A DNA stretch of 64,000 nucleotides from an uncultured Bacilli bacterium (GTDB lineage Bacteria > Bacillota_I > Bacilli_A > RF39 > UBA660): NCBI GenBank assembly GCA_947627805.1, contig CANQXB010000001.1, forward strand, positions 1-64,000. The letters run 5' to 3'. Position numbers and translations under genes: made by a program. Below the pieces are notes generated by a model. That model searched no databases, was not told where the DNA came from, and saw only the letters and a list, made by a program, of their open reading frames with translations. This document shows, one piece after another, positions 19,009-27,946 of the stretch (the first letter of the stretch is position 1; each line of letters starts with the position of its first letter).

Positions 19009-21843
19009 ATGGCGGGTTATTTAACTAATTCTCTGTATGCTCCACAGATCTCCACCTTTATGAGAGCTTTTCCGAATGATACAGATGCCACAATTTATTT
19101 TACTTATTCTCCATTAAATAATAGTAGCTTAGTAAAAAAAGTACATGTTAGTTTAGTTAATCAAAAAACTAATGAAAATGCATTATCTGATATAACAGGT
19201 ATACTTATTTATGATGCTACAACTTCACAAGGTGCTGATGGTGTTGGTTTTGATGCTGATAGTGGAATGTATTACATTGTAATACCTAAGACTGCTTTGC
19301 GGGGTACTACAACATGGAACATTAATCAATTCTATAAAGTACAGTTGCGCTTAGACTGCACTGAAGAAGGAGATTACAGTAGCGAAAAAACTAAAACAAC
19401 TTATCTCCAAGATAATATGCTTAACTTCTCAGAATGGTCTACCGTTTGTTTAATTAGACCTATCTTACAGCCTACTGTAGAATTCCGCAATTTTCTTGGC
19501 AATGATCCAGATTATACACCAGCTTTTGTACATGGAATTATTCCTTTAAATGGACAAGTATTTTTTGGCAATGGGCGACAAGGTGAAACAGAAACTTTAC
19601 AGTCTTATGTTATAGAAATATTAGATAGAAATACTAATAATTTAATGTATACAACTGGCAATATCTATACTGGAGATTTACTTGACCCTAATAATATCAA
19701 TTATAAATTAAATCTTCAAAGTGTAGATGTTAGCAATACCCGCAATTTTATTATGCGGATTACTATTACAACTAAAAATCAATATGTAATGTCTTCGGAT
19801 TATAAATTTGATATTGCGGACTATGTAGAAATGTCAGACTTCCACCCAATAGGAATTAATGAAGATGATCCTGAAGATAGAGAATTAATTGTAACTGTTA
19901 ATGAAGAAGAAGGCATAGCATCTTTTCATTTTAGAAATCAAGTTGCGGTTTATGGCACCTTATATGTAAAACGTTCTTCAAGTGTAAGTAACTTTACTAA
20001 TTGGGAATCTATCTATGAAGGTTCAGTCCATGATACAATAGATATGACTATTACTGACAATACTATTGGTAGTCATATTTGGTATCAATATTCTTTACAA
20101 TTAGAAAATAGCGCGGGCGCTATGTCTAATGTGTATTATACTAATAAATTCTTACCAGAGTTTTATGATGCTTTTTTAACGCGATTAGATACTCAATTAG
20201 ATTTAAGATATGATTTTAAAGTTTCAAGTATGAAACCAGTTGTAAATCGTGCAAAAATTGATACACTTGGTGGTCGTTATCCTCGTTTCGCAGAAAATGC
20301 AATTTTAAATTATAAACAATTTTCAATTTCAGGTGTGATTTCCGCGGAAGGTGACTATAATCAGCTATTCTTAAGTAAACGTAAATACTTTGGTAATGAT
20401 TATAATAATTATGAAGTTTATGTTTCACAAAATGATATAACTGAGGTCGTCCGCAATGATTCTAAAGATTGGATAAGTAAACAAGGTAGATATTTAACCA
20501 CAACAGAAGATGACTGGTTCTGGGAAAGAGAATTTAGAGAAGAAGTTATTAAGTGGTTAAACGATGGAGAACCTAAACTATTCCGTTCTATGACAGAAGG
20601 ACTACTTCCTGTTATGGTAACAGATATTAGTTTAACTCCTAAAGTTCAGCTTAATAGACGCCTATATGACTTTACTGCGACAATGTATGAAATTGCGGAT
20701 GGTAATTCTCTTGAGACTCTTGATGCTCTTGGAATTATAGATATTCCTAAAATATCTGATGAATTAGGTGCGGGTGGTGAATCTGGCGGTGGCGGTGGTG
20801 CCCAGCAAGATTTCCGCATTGTTACTACTGTTGGACAAGTATATGAAGTTCTTCCAACAGACAGAAATAATATGATTACTTCTGGATTGATTTATCATAA
20901 ATTAGTTGATAAGTATAACGCGGGTGGAATATATGGAGAAAAAGAAGCCTTTGATCCATATATTAAAAACGTACAAATTTATTTTCATAATGACCCGCAT
21001 ACATTCTTAGTTACTAGTGATAATAATATACAAGAAATAACTAATCCTACTTCTGCACAATTACAAAGACAGCAAGTGCGGCTAGGTTATACTTTCCAAT
21101 TACAAACAAGTGATAGTGCGGGATGGATTACTATTTTTGTCAATGAACGAGGCTATTATCAAGTTCCTAGTAACTTGAATGTAACAGGTTTATCTTTCAA
21201 TCAAATTTCTGATCCAATTAATGGAATTGAAGGTGACCGAGTTACAGTTAATTATATTATAGTTTATAAAGAACGACCTAGTCAAGGTAGTATTATTAGC
21301 GGTCAATCAGTAGATCGCACACTAGTTGGTCAATATCAAAATGTATTTAAGCCAGGACAATATCTAGGTGAAACTATTAGAGCTAGGTATAATTACATCA
21401 CAGAGTTTTATTCGCAACGTATGCAATTCTGGCGAGGAATTTGTATAGATGTAACGCCTTATGCAGTAGTAGAAATTTCTTATAAAGGTGTTACTAATCC
21501 ACAAACATACGTGGTTGGTGCAACTGGTGTATTACATATGATGCAAAATTTCCAAGTACAAGATATACGATTCTTAGGTAAATCAATGACATTACAACCT
21601 ATAGAACGACAGCCATATCTAGCCGAACAAGAGTTTTGTAAAGATGAAGGTACCTATGCGAGTACAAAAGAGATTAAGCATCCACATGAAAATACCGTAT
21701 ATGATATAAATGGAAAAACACAGATTTATTATCATTCAACATGGGCACCTTTTACTATTAACGATGACGGAACAGGAGTTGCTTCAGTAAATGTTGAGGG
21801 AGCAATTAACTTCTTAGGAGACGTCATTCAATTCTGGTATTAA
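19009..21843 (+). CDS. Large tail protein with Dit-like segment, 944 aa
   Basis: The ATG at 19009 follows GGAAAGGAG. The first 370 residues look like beta-sandwich or Ig-like repeats. The middle (about 395-590) contains NAILNYKQFSISGVIS, a conserved WEREFREEVIKWL stretch and LFRSMTEGLLPVMVTDISLT, which I associate with distal-tail (Dit)-like baseplate proteins of long-tailed phages of Gram-positive bacteria. A Gly-rich linker near residue 592 joins a C-terminal domain. The Dit-like part would form the hub joining the tail tube to the baseplate. The assignment comes from memory of the family and has not been checked by search. Confidence 0.7.
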   Translation: MAGYLTNSLYAPQISTFMRAFPNDTDATIYFTYSPLNNSSLVKKVHVSLVNQKTNENALSDITGILIYDATTSQGADGVGFDADSGMYYIVIPKTALRGTTTWNINQFYKVQLRLDCTEEGDYSSEKTKTTYLQDNMLNFSEWSTVCLIRPILQPTVEFRNFLGNDPDYTPAFVHGIIPLNGQVFFGNGRQGETETLQSYVIEILDRNTNNLMYTTGNIYTGDLLDPNNINYKLNLQSVDVSNTRNFIMRITITTKNQYVMSSDYKFDIADYVEMSDFHPIGINEDDPEDRELIVTVNEEEGIASFHFRNQVAVYGTLYVKRSSSVSNFTNWESIYEGSVHDTIDMTITDNTIGSHIWYQYSLQLENSAGAMSNVYYTNKFLPEFYDAFLTRLDTQLDLRYDFKVSSMKPVVNRAKIDTLGGRYPRFAENAILNYKQFSISGVISAEGDYNQLFLSKRKYFGNDYNNYEVYVSQNDITEVVRNDSKDWISKQGRYLTTTEDDWFWEREFREEVIKWLNDGEPKLFRSMTEGLLPVMVTDISLTPKVQLNRRLYDFTATMYEIADGNSLETLDALGIIDIPKISDELGAGGESGGGGGAQQDFRIVTTVGQVYEVLPTDRNNMITSGLIYHKLVDKYNAGGIYGEKEAFDPYIKNVQIYFHNDPHTFLVTSDNNIQEITNPTSAQLQRQQVRLGYTFQLQTSDSAGWITIFVNERGYYQVPSNLNVTGLSFNQISDPINGIEGDRVTVNYIIVYKERPSQGSIISGQSVDRTLVGQYQNVFKPGQYLGETIRARYNYITEFYSQRMQFWRGICIDVTPYAVVEISYKGVTNPQTYVVGATGVLHMMQNFQVQDIRFLGKSMTLQPIERQPYLAEQEFCKDEGTYASTKEIKHPHENTVYDINGKTQIYYHSTWAPFTINDDGTGVASVNVEGAINFLGDVIQFWY

Positions 21844-21855
21844 AGGAGGGGTAAT

Positions 21856-24069
21856 ATGAAACGAGTATACCCCTATTTAGATAATAGTTATAAAAATAAT
21901 ATTAATACACAAACTGAGCAACAAGACTTTTTAGCATTAATTGATGATTTTGTTAATCAGAAGCAATATGTTCGTATTACATTACTAAATTGGAATGAAA
22001 ATGGTATTAAAGAAATAGAAGGGGAGCTTACAAGTGGCTCCCTTTCTAAAGATGGCGCTTCTACAGTTCGTCGCACTGGCACCTTATCTGCAACAGTTAA
22101 TGGGTCGGAATATGACGTTGACGATGCAGATATGGATTTTGCTATTAATAAAAAAGTCTTTATTGAAATTGGTATTAAAAATTATACAAATCAATATCCA
22201 GATTTTCCTATCTTGTGGTTCCCGCAAGGTGTATTTTTTATTACCAATTTTAGTATATCATCATCTGCGACAACTTCTGTAAATATATCTTTAAATTTAA
22301 AAGATAAAATGGCAGGATTAAATGGTGAAATAGGCGGTACTTTTTCTGCTACCACTATTTTAGATGAACAAGATACACAATTAGAAGATGGCAGTTATGC
22401 CACAACTAAAGTATTGGTATATAATATTATATCTGAAATGGTTAATCATATTGGCGGCGAACCATTAAATAATATTGTTATTGAAGATGTGCCTTCCCGC
22501 ATCCAAAGAGTTATGCGGTGGATGGGTGAAAATCCATTGTGGATGAAACAACAAGGTAATATTAACTCAGGTATATATTATGATGTTTCAGTAGACGATC
22601 ATTCTGGCCAGTCAGGATGGTATAAATATATTGCGGGCGATGATGTAGGATACGTCTATGACGATTTCTATTATACCGATGAACTTATTGCTGCTCCTGG
22701 GGAGACAGTAACAGGTATTTTAGATAAATTAGTTCAATACTTAGGTAATTATGAATATTTCTATGATGAATTTGGTGTATTTCATTTTAGAGAAATTAAA
22801 AATTATCTAAATACAACACAGGCTTCTATCGTTGAAATGGCGGCAAGTGGACCTGAAGAATACTTAGTTGATATTACTACAGGTAAAAGTTCTTTTAATT
22901 TTTCTGATGATAAAAATTTGATTAATATCACCGCAAACCCGCAATATGACAATATAAAGAATGATTTTGTTGTACAAGGTTTGCGGAAAATGACACAAGA
23001 TAATACTAGTTTTCCCATTAGGTATCATTTAGCAATTGATTATAAACCGAGTGTTGGTAATACTTATAGAGATTTAATTATTTATAAATCTCCGACAGAT
23101 GGGTTAGTAAAATGTATGTTCCCTGTCCATGTTAGCGAACTTCCAGAAGTAGGAAATTTTAATGTTTTTTATATGGTGGGAAATGATAGTTCACAATTTT
23201 GGTTCTGGTCAGAAAATAGAGAATATATCCCCATGGATATTATTAAATATTATCCAAGAGATGAAAATTCACAAGGATATGTGACTAAAGATTGGCGTAC
23301 CGAGATTTATTTGCGGGGCTTGCTGGCCCGCGATCTTGGAACTGACGCAGGCACATATTTTACTAATCTGGTAAATGATACAACAGAAGCACATGGCGCA
23401 ACTTTTCCTTGGCTAGATGATTTATTTACTGTTTCTAAACAAGAAAAGATAGATGTTGATTTTTATTATGAAGAACTTAGTGCTATGTGGCCTACAATAT
23501 ACGATTTAGAAAATCAAAAATTCTGGGCAGAAGAAGAATCAGTAGAATCTCAACACACTGCATTAACACAAGGTGATTATTATTTAGATTTTATCGATCC
23601 TTCAACTTCTGGTCTTGGTGAATTTTGTGTAAGCAATATAGGTCGCCGCACAGTAGTTATTAATAATGAAAAAATTAATTGCTTATTTGAACCAACTTTT
23701 CCTGATATTAATTTTATCAACATAGATGAGGATACCGCAGAGGACCTCCGCAATGAGTGTATGTGGCTAGGTAAACCTTACACGCAAGTACATGGAGAAA
23801 TTTTTTATGCACTCGCAACTGGTGGTTATCATTTTTCTTGTTATGATGAAATTAAATATCAGTTATTCTTACACACAAATTATGCAAAAACTGTTTCAAT
23901 TATAGCACTTCCCGCGTTCTATCTTGAGCCGAATACTCGTGTTACTCTTAATGATGCTTCAACTAATACATATGGAGATTTTATGATTTCTAACGTTACT
24001 TTACCTCTTGGAGCGGGTAATACAATGTCTGTAAGTGCTAGTGAACTTAATATGGATAGATACTTCTAG
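21856..24069 (+). CDS. Tail hub/tip (Tal-like) protein, 737 aa
   Basis: The ATG at 21856 follows AAAGGAGGGG. The N-terminal 160 residues contain the pattern PQGVFFITNFSIS then NISLNLKDKMAGLNG, which I associate with baseplate-hub/tail-associated proteins directly following Dit. The remainder is beta-rich with many aromatic residues. No lysozyme or endopeptidase motif was seen. It is 12 bp downstream of the Dit-like gene, so the two are likely co-translated; together they would cap the tail tube. An intrinsic terminator follows. Confidence 0.65.
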   Translation: MKRVYPYLDNSYKNNINTQTEQQDFLALIDDFVNQKQYVRITLLNWNENGIKEIEGELTSGSLSKDGASTVRRTGTLSATVNGSEYDVDDADMDFAINKKVFIEIGIKNYTNQYPDFPILWFPQGVFFITNFSISSSATTSVNISLNLKDKMAGLNGEIGGTFSATTILDEQDTQLEDGSYATTKVLVYNIISEMVNHIGGEPLNNIVIEDVPSRIQRVMRWMGENPLWMKQQGNINSGIYYDVSVDDHSGQSGWYKYIAGDDVGYVYDDFYYTDELIAAPGETVTGILDKLVQYLGNYEYFYDEFGVFHFREIKNYLNTTQASIVEMAASGPEEYLVDITTGKSSFNFSDDKNLINITANPQYDNIKNDFVVQGLRKMTQDNTSFPIRYHLAIDYKPSVGNTYRDLIIYKSPTDGLVKCMFPVHVSELPEVGNFNVFYMVGNDSSQFWFWSENREYIPMDIIKYYPRDENSQGYVTKDWRTEIYLRGLLARDLGTDAGTYFTNLVNDTTEAHGATFPWLDDLFTVSKQEKIDVDFYYEELSAMWPTIYDLENQKFWAEEESVESQHTALTQGDYYLDFIDPSTSGLGEFCVSNIGRRTVVINNEKINCLFEPTFPDINFINIDEDTAEDLRNECMWLGKPYTQVHGEIFYALATGGYHFSCYDEIKYQLFLHTNYAKTVSIIALPAFYLEPNTRVTLNDASTNTYGDFMISNVTLPLGAGNTMSVSASELNMDRYF

Positions 24070-24102
24070 GGCAGAATGTAACAATTCTGCCCTTATTATT
24101 TT
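24068..24102 (+). terminator. Probable intrinsic terminator after the hub gene
   Basis: AGGGCAGAAT (24068-24077) pairs with ATTCTGCCCT (24084-24093) around a 6-nt loop. The following tract is T-rich but interrupted (TATTATTTT), so some read-through is likely. Confidence 0.7.
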
Positions 24103-24142
24103 GATATTATTTAGGAGTTTAATAGAGATAGAAGGAGGTAAT

Positions 24143-25078
24143 ATGGCACTCACTATTGGCCAGTATAGATATTCTGGAACAGGTGCCGTTACAGATATTG
24201 CCCCTGTAGTCACTTATAAATCTACAACTGTAGGTGGTACATCAACTGATCAAAACTCTTTTCAAGATGTTCAAATTAGCCCTAGTGGCGGTCAATTTAT
24301 TCAAGATCAAGATTACTACCTTAAAGTAGAAATTCCGCAAGATATGAATTATGTAATGAATTTTGATATACAACTTTACAAGAATGCATTAAATGTTGAA
24401 ACATATCAATTCATTAAAAATGTAACCGTTGAACGTGGAGGCGGCGGAGATAATGCTTATACAGTAGTTTTGTATGAAAACTTAGATGGTGAGATACAAG
24501 CTATGATTCCGCTAGAGTATGTGGCAGGACGGCAAAATGTACGTAATAGCATATATTTTCAAGAATCTACCGGTTACTATTTTATAGGTAATGGAAACAC
24601 TACTTATACAAGAACAGATAACCATAATGTTGTAACTATCTTAGCTTCTTGGAAGCATGAAGAAGGAGAATATTATGGTATTTTTGAAATGACATTTAGA
24701 CCTATTGATAGTGGTTTTACGCACATTCTTTTGCGGATGGTACGTACCGCAGAAGATTATAATATTCAACGTGTGCAAGATGACGGCTCTACTGAATTTG
24801 GTCGTAAAGTAAATATTAGTAAAATGAAAGTAACTCTTTACTCATTAAATAATTTAGTAGATGTTATATCTACCACAGGGCAGCTTGCCCGCATAGGTGT
24901 ATGGTCACATCCTGGTCTAATGATGATTATTAATGGTGAAGAAATTAGAGTTACCGCAAGTGGTTATTATGAATTAGATGCAATTCTTATCACTTCTCTT
25001 GGAATTGTTGCTCCTGATAACAATTATTCTAATTTCTTTACAATTGATTACGAATATGACGAAGATGTAGAAGGATAA
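24143..25078 (+). CDS. Baseplate/fibre-associated protein, 311 aa
   Basis: Although the frame is open from 24035, the ATG at 24143 has an ideal GAAGGAGGTAAT site and begins ALTIGQYRYSG, so I choose it; the upstream extension would also run through the terminator. The product is beta-rich, with no motif I can name. It lies between the tail hub and an 835-residue fibre protein (12 bp gap), so a baseplate or fibre-attachment role is likely. Confidence 0.65.
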   Translation: MALTIGQYRYSGTGAVTDIAPVVTYKSTTVGGTSTDQNSFQDVQISPSGGQFIQDQDYYLKVEIPQDMNYVMNFDIQLYKNALNVETYQFIKNVTVERGGGGDNAYTVVLYENLDGEIQAMIPLEYVAGRQNVRNSIYFQESTGYYFIGNGNTTYTRTDNHNVVTILASWKHEEGEYYGIFEMTFRPIDSGFTHILLRMVRTAEDYNIQRVQDDGSTEFGRKVNISKMKVTLYSLNNLVDVISTTGQLARIGVWSHPGLMMIINGEEIRVTASGYYELDAILITSLGIVAPDNNYSNFFTIDYEYDEDVEG

Positions 25079-25090
25079 AGGAGGCGCAGC

Positions 25091-27598
25091 ATGGATTCGC
25101 TTTACGGAGGCCATCAAGGAATTAGCTTTGTTCTAAAAGCATCTTATCCATCTGTCGCTCAAATGGTTGCTGCTTTTAAAGGTGGCGCAAACTATACAGC
25201 TGTATGGTATGGTGAATTTGTTTTAATAGATACACCTAATAAAAATGATGCAGATAATGGCAAAGTTTATCGTCGTGGTCTTGATTATCAGAATAATATG
25301 GGTGGCGCTGAATATATTGGACAAATTGTTGGTCCAAGCAGTGGTACACCATATTTTCAATTAGATGATCTTGATGAAGTCAAAGAAAAAGCGCAAGAAG
25401 CTATTGATGAATTAACATGGAAGAAATATCCAACAGGCCGCGATGAAGATGGTAAATATATTGTTTCTACTAATGGTGACGGCTCAGATATTGGAGAATT
25501 TGCTTTTGGCAGGACTAATGCATTAGTACCTGGTAAACAAGGTGAACAATTTAATGATGATATTAAATATACGTGGGTAAATATTCGTAAAGATAATGCG
25601 GATGCAGATTCATGGTTTTATGTTGGTTTTGAAATTCCTTACCTAGTAATTGATTACCAAGTTAATTCTGCAAGCCCTTATAACGATTTAGGAAATCGTG
25701 TTGATTTAGCAACAATTGAACGTATAGATAACTATACTCATCCATTTTATGAAGAATGGCGATTAAATGTTCCAAAAGGTGTTAAAGGTGATACATTAAG
25801 TAATTTGCGAGTTATTGTACCGCAAGCACAAGATATTATTTATGATATTGATAATATTACCACTTCTGTAGATCTTTCAACAGGTAAATTTACTACCACT
25901 CTTGGAAAACCGGGATATGATGGACAGCAAGATGATATCACGGGTGGTCGTGCTATTTTAGTATTTGATTATTCTTATTATGATGATACAGCACAAGGCA
26001 CTACTGTTACTGTTTATGTTGCTGATTATAATTTAGTGCGGGCTGTTAATTTAGATGATGATGGTACTTTGCGGTTAGAGATGACTCATGAAGATGAAGT
26101 TGTCTTTGAAAAGAAAATTCGTTGGATTGATTTAATTTCTTTGACTAACGGTAATGGTCAAGATGGTGGTCATTTTACTTTTAGATATAATAATGATAAT
26201 CCAAGACAGATAGATGAATTTGATATTTCTTGGATTAAAGGTCTTGAAATAGATGATGATGGTTCTATAATTTATACTTATGCGGGAACACCAGATAGTT
26301 TACCTGAAGGAAACCGCCGCATTGCAGAAGGTGTATATAGAGTTGAAGATTTCTTACAATGGATTTCCGCAGTATCTTTAAATTCTGATACTGGCGAGTT
26401 TACTGTTACTAATAATAGAAGTGAAACTATTTATAGTACAGTTTTAGATTGGATTAAAAGTATTCAACTTGATCAAGATGGTACTCTTCATTTGCGTCAT
26501 ACAAAAGACAATCGAGATGAACAATTAGTGCATGCAATTAAATGGGTAACTGATGTTGATCTTAATTTACAAACTGGCATCTTCCAAATAAATTTTAATT
26601 ATGGAGATCCATTAACTGTACAACTTGATTGGATTAATGATCTTTATATTGATGAAGCAACTGGTGAAATCGCAGTTCATCATATAAGTGATGCGCATAA
26701 CACTGACACCACTGCTGGCGGGCAAAAAGGTAAAATTTTAGATGCTAAGTTAAAAATTATAGTAAAAGCACAAATTGGCTCTGATGGTACTATTGATTTT
26801 ATAACTAACACTGGTAATGTTATTTCTTTGCAAAATGCTGGATTTGAAGGCGGCGCTTTTAGATTTAAAACACTAGATGATGTACGACTTCAAACTCCAA
26901 TAGCTGCGGATAAGCATATTCAAGTAAAATATAGTACCGATGTAACTTACCAAAATATTGGTAATCCAATTAATTATATTCAAGATATGGTGGTCAGAAA
27001 TACTGACTTTCATTTATTGGTTCTTTATAATGATCCTACTCATAGACCTACCGCGGAACAGTTAGATGAACAAGGTAAGTGGCATGGCTATAGTTGGATC
27101 GCTGATATACAAGGGTCAGATGGTTCTAACTATGGCCCATCTGTATATTGGCAAGATTTAGGGACTATTAAAGATCAAAGTGGTCTTTTAATTGGTTTTA
27201 ATGTAACAGAAGATAAAATTACAGGTTCTTTATTTGATGATATTATCTCTTATCTAAATGGTACTTATCCTGATGGTTTAACTGAAGAACAAAATGAACG
27301 GGGCGGATTACCACTAAAAGGAAAAATAGTCACTTATAGCAAAGACGTTGGAGATAGTAAAGAATATTATGCTTTTGATTATAATGCTCATTCATGGTAT
27401 TATTTAGGAAAGTTAGAAGATAGCGGTGATATGCGGGATGCTAGAGCTATTCTTACTCCATATTCTGGAGCACAAAGACAAGAAATGATTCAGAAACTGA
27501 CAACAAGTGGCTTGCTTTTTACTATTGATACGCAAGTAACTTCTTCTGATACTAATATACCAAGATACTGGAGTTGGGATTACAACCAATGGACATAG
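25091..27598 (+). CDS. Tail fibre protein with WI-type beta repeats, 835 aa
   Basis: The ATG at 25091 follows AAAGGAGGCG. The N-terminal 100 residues form an attachment-type domain. From about residue 330 to 545 there are at least five degenerate repeats of roughly 40-45 residues, built on a Trp-Ile pair and a following acidic DGT/TG turn (for example RWIDLISL, SWIKGLEIDDDG, DWIKSIQLDQDG, KWVTDVDLN, DWINDLYIDEATG). This suggests a fibrous beta-helix or shaft. The C-terminal part resembles a globular tip. It probably acts in adsorption. Confidence 0.7.
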   Translation: MDSLYGGHQGISFVLKASYPSVAQMVAAFKGGANYTAVWYGEFVLIDTPNKNDADNGKVYRRGLDYQNNMGGAEYIGQIVGPSSGTPYFQLDDLDEVKEKAQEAIDELTWKKYPTGRDEDGKYIVSTNGDGSDIGEFAFGRTNALVPGKQGEQFNDDIKYTWVNIRKDNADADSWFYVGFEIPYLVIDYQVNSASPYNDLGNRVDLATIERIDNYTHPFYEEWRLNVPKGVKGDTLSNLRVIVPQAQDIIYDIDNITTSVDLSTGKFTTTLGKPGYDGQQDDITGGRAILVFDYSYYDDTAQGTTVTVYVADYNLVRAVNLDDDGTLRLEMTHEDEVVFEKKIRWIDLISLTNGNGQDGGHFTFRYNNDNPRQIDEFDISWIKGLEIDDDGSIIYTYAGTPDSLPEGNRRIAEGVYRVEDFLQWISAVSLNSDTGEFTVTNNRSETIYSTVLDWIKSIQLDQDGTLHLRHTKDNRDEQLVHAIKWVTDVDLNLQTGIFQINFNYGDPLTVQLDWINDLYIDEATGEIAVHHISDAHNTDTTAGGQKGKILDAKLKIIVKAQIGSDGTIDFITNTGNVISLQNAGFEGGAFRFKTLDDVRLQTPIAADKHIQVKYSTDVTYQNIGNPINYIQDMVVRNTDFHLLVLYNDPTHRPTAEQLDEQGKWHGYSWIADIQGSDGSNYGPSVYWQDLGTIKDQSGLLIGFNVTEDKITGSLFDDIISYLNGTYPDGLTEEQNERGGLPLKGKIVTYSKDVGDSKEYYAFDYNAHSWYYLGKLEDSGDMRDARAILTPYSGAQRQEMIQKLTTSGLLFTIDTQVTSSDTNIPRYWSWDYNQWT

Positions 27599-27933
27599 TA
27601 CAATATAAAGGTCCTTTTAAGGCAGGTTCCCGCGTAACTGTAGAACCAGTAACTGGGAAAAGATATGTACATATTGGCATTCAAAGACCTAAAATACAGG
27701 GTTATGGAATACCAGTTACTACAGTTTCCGCGGATGGTAAAACAACTACTGTTATTCCAGACTCTTGGAGAGAGATTAGAGCGCCGCATACACAAGTTAG
27801 AATAAATGATGTGATATATCAATATAGTCCAAGTGGAATATTAGAATTTGATGGACTAAATGAAGTAGAATGGAATATTACTTTTTTAGATGATGCCCCC
27901 GCGGAGACTATAATTGATATTGTGAGAGAATAA
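27589..27933 (+). CDS. Small fibre-associated protein, 114 aa
   Basis: I use ATG 27589, which overlaps the stop of the preceding fibre gene by 10 bp; a TTG-type start 15 bp upstream is the alternative. The protein is beta-rich (AGSRVTVEPVTGKRYVHIG), acidic at its C-terminus, and of no recognised family. It is sandwiched between two fibre genes, so it could be a fibre assembly factor or a short tip module. Confidence 0.6.
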   Translation: MDIVQYKGPFKAGSRVTVEPVTGKRYVHIGIQRPKIQGYGIPVTTVSADGKTTTVIPDSWREIRAPHTQVRINDVIYQYSPSGILEFDGLNEVEWNITFLDDAPAETIIDIVRE

Positions 27934-27946
27934 AAGGAGGTAGCTA

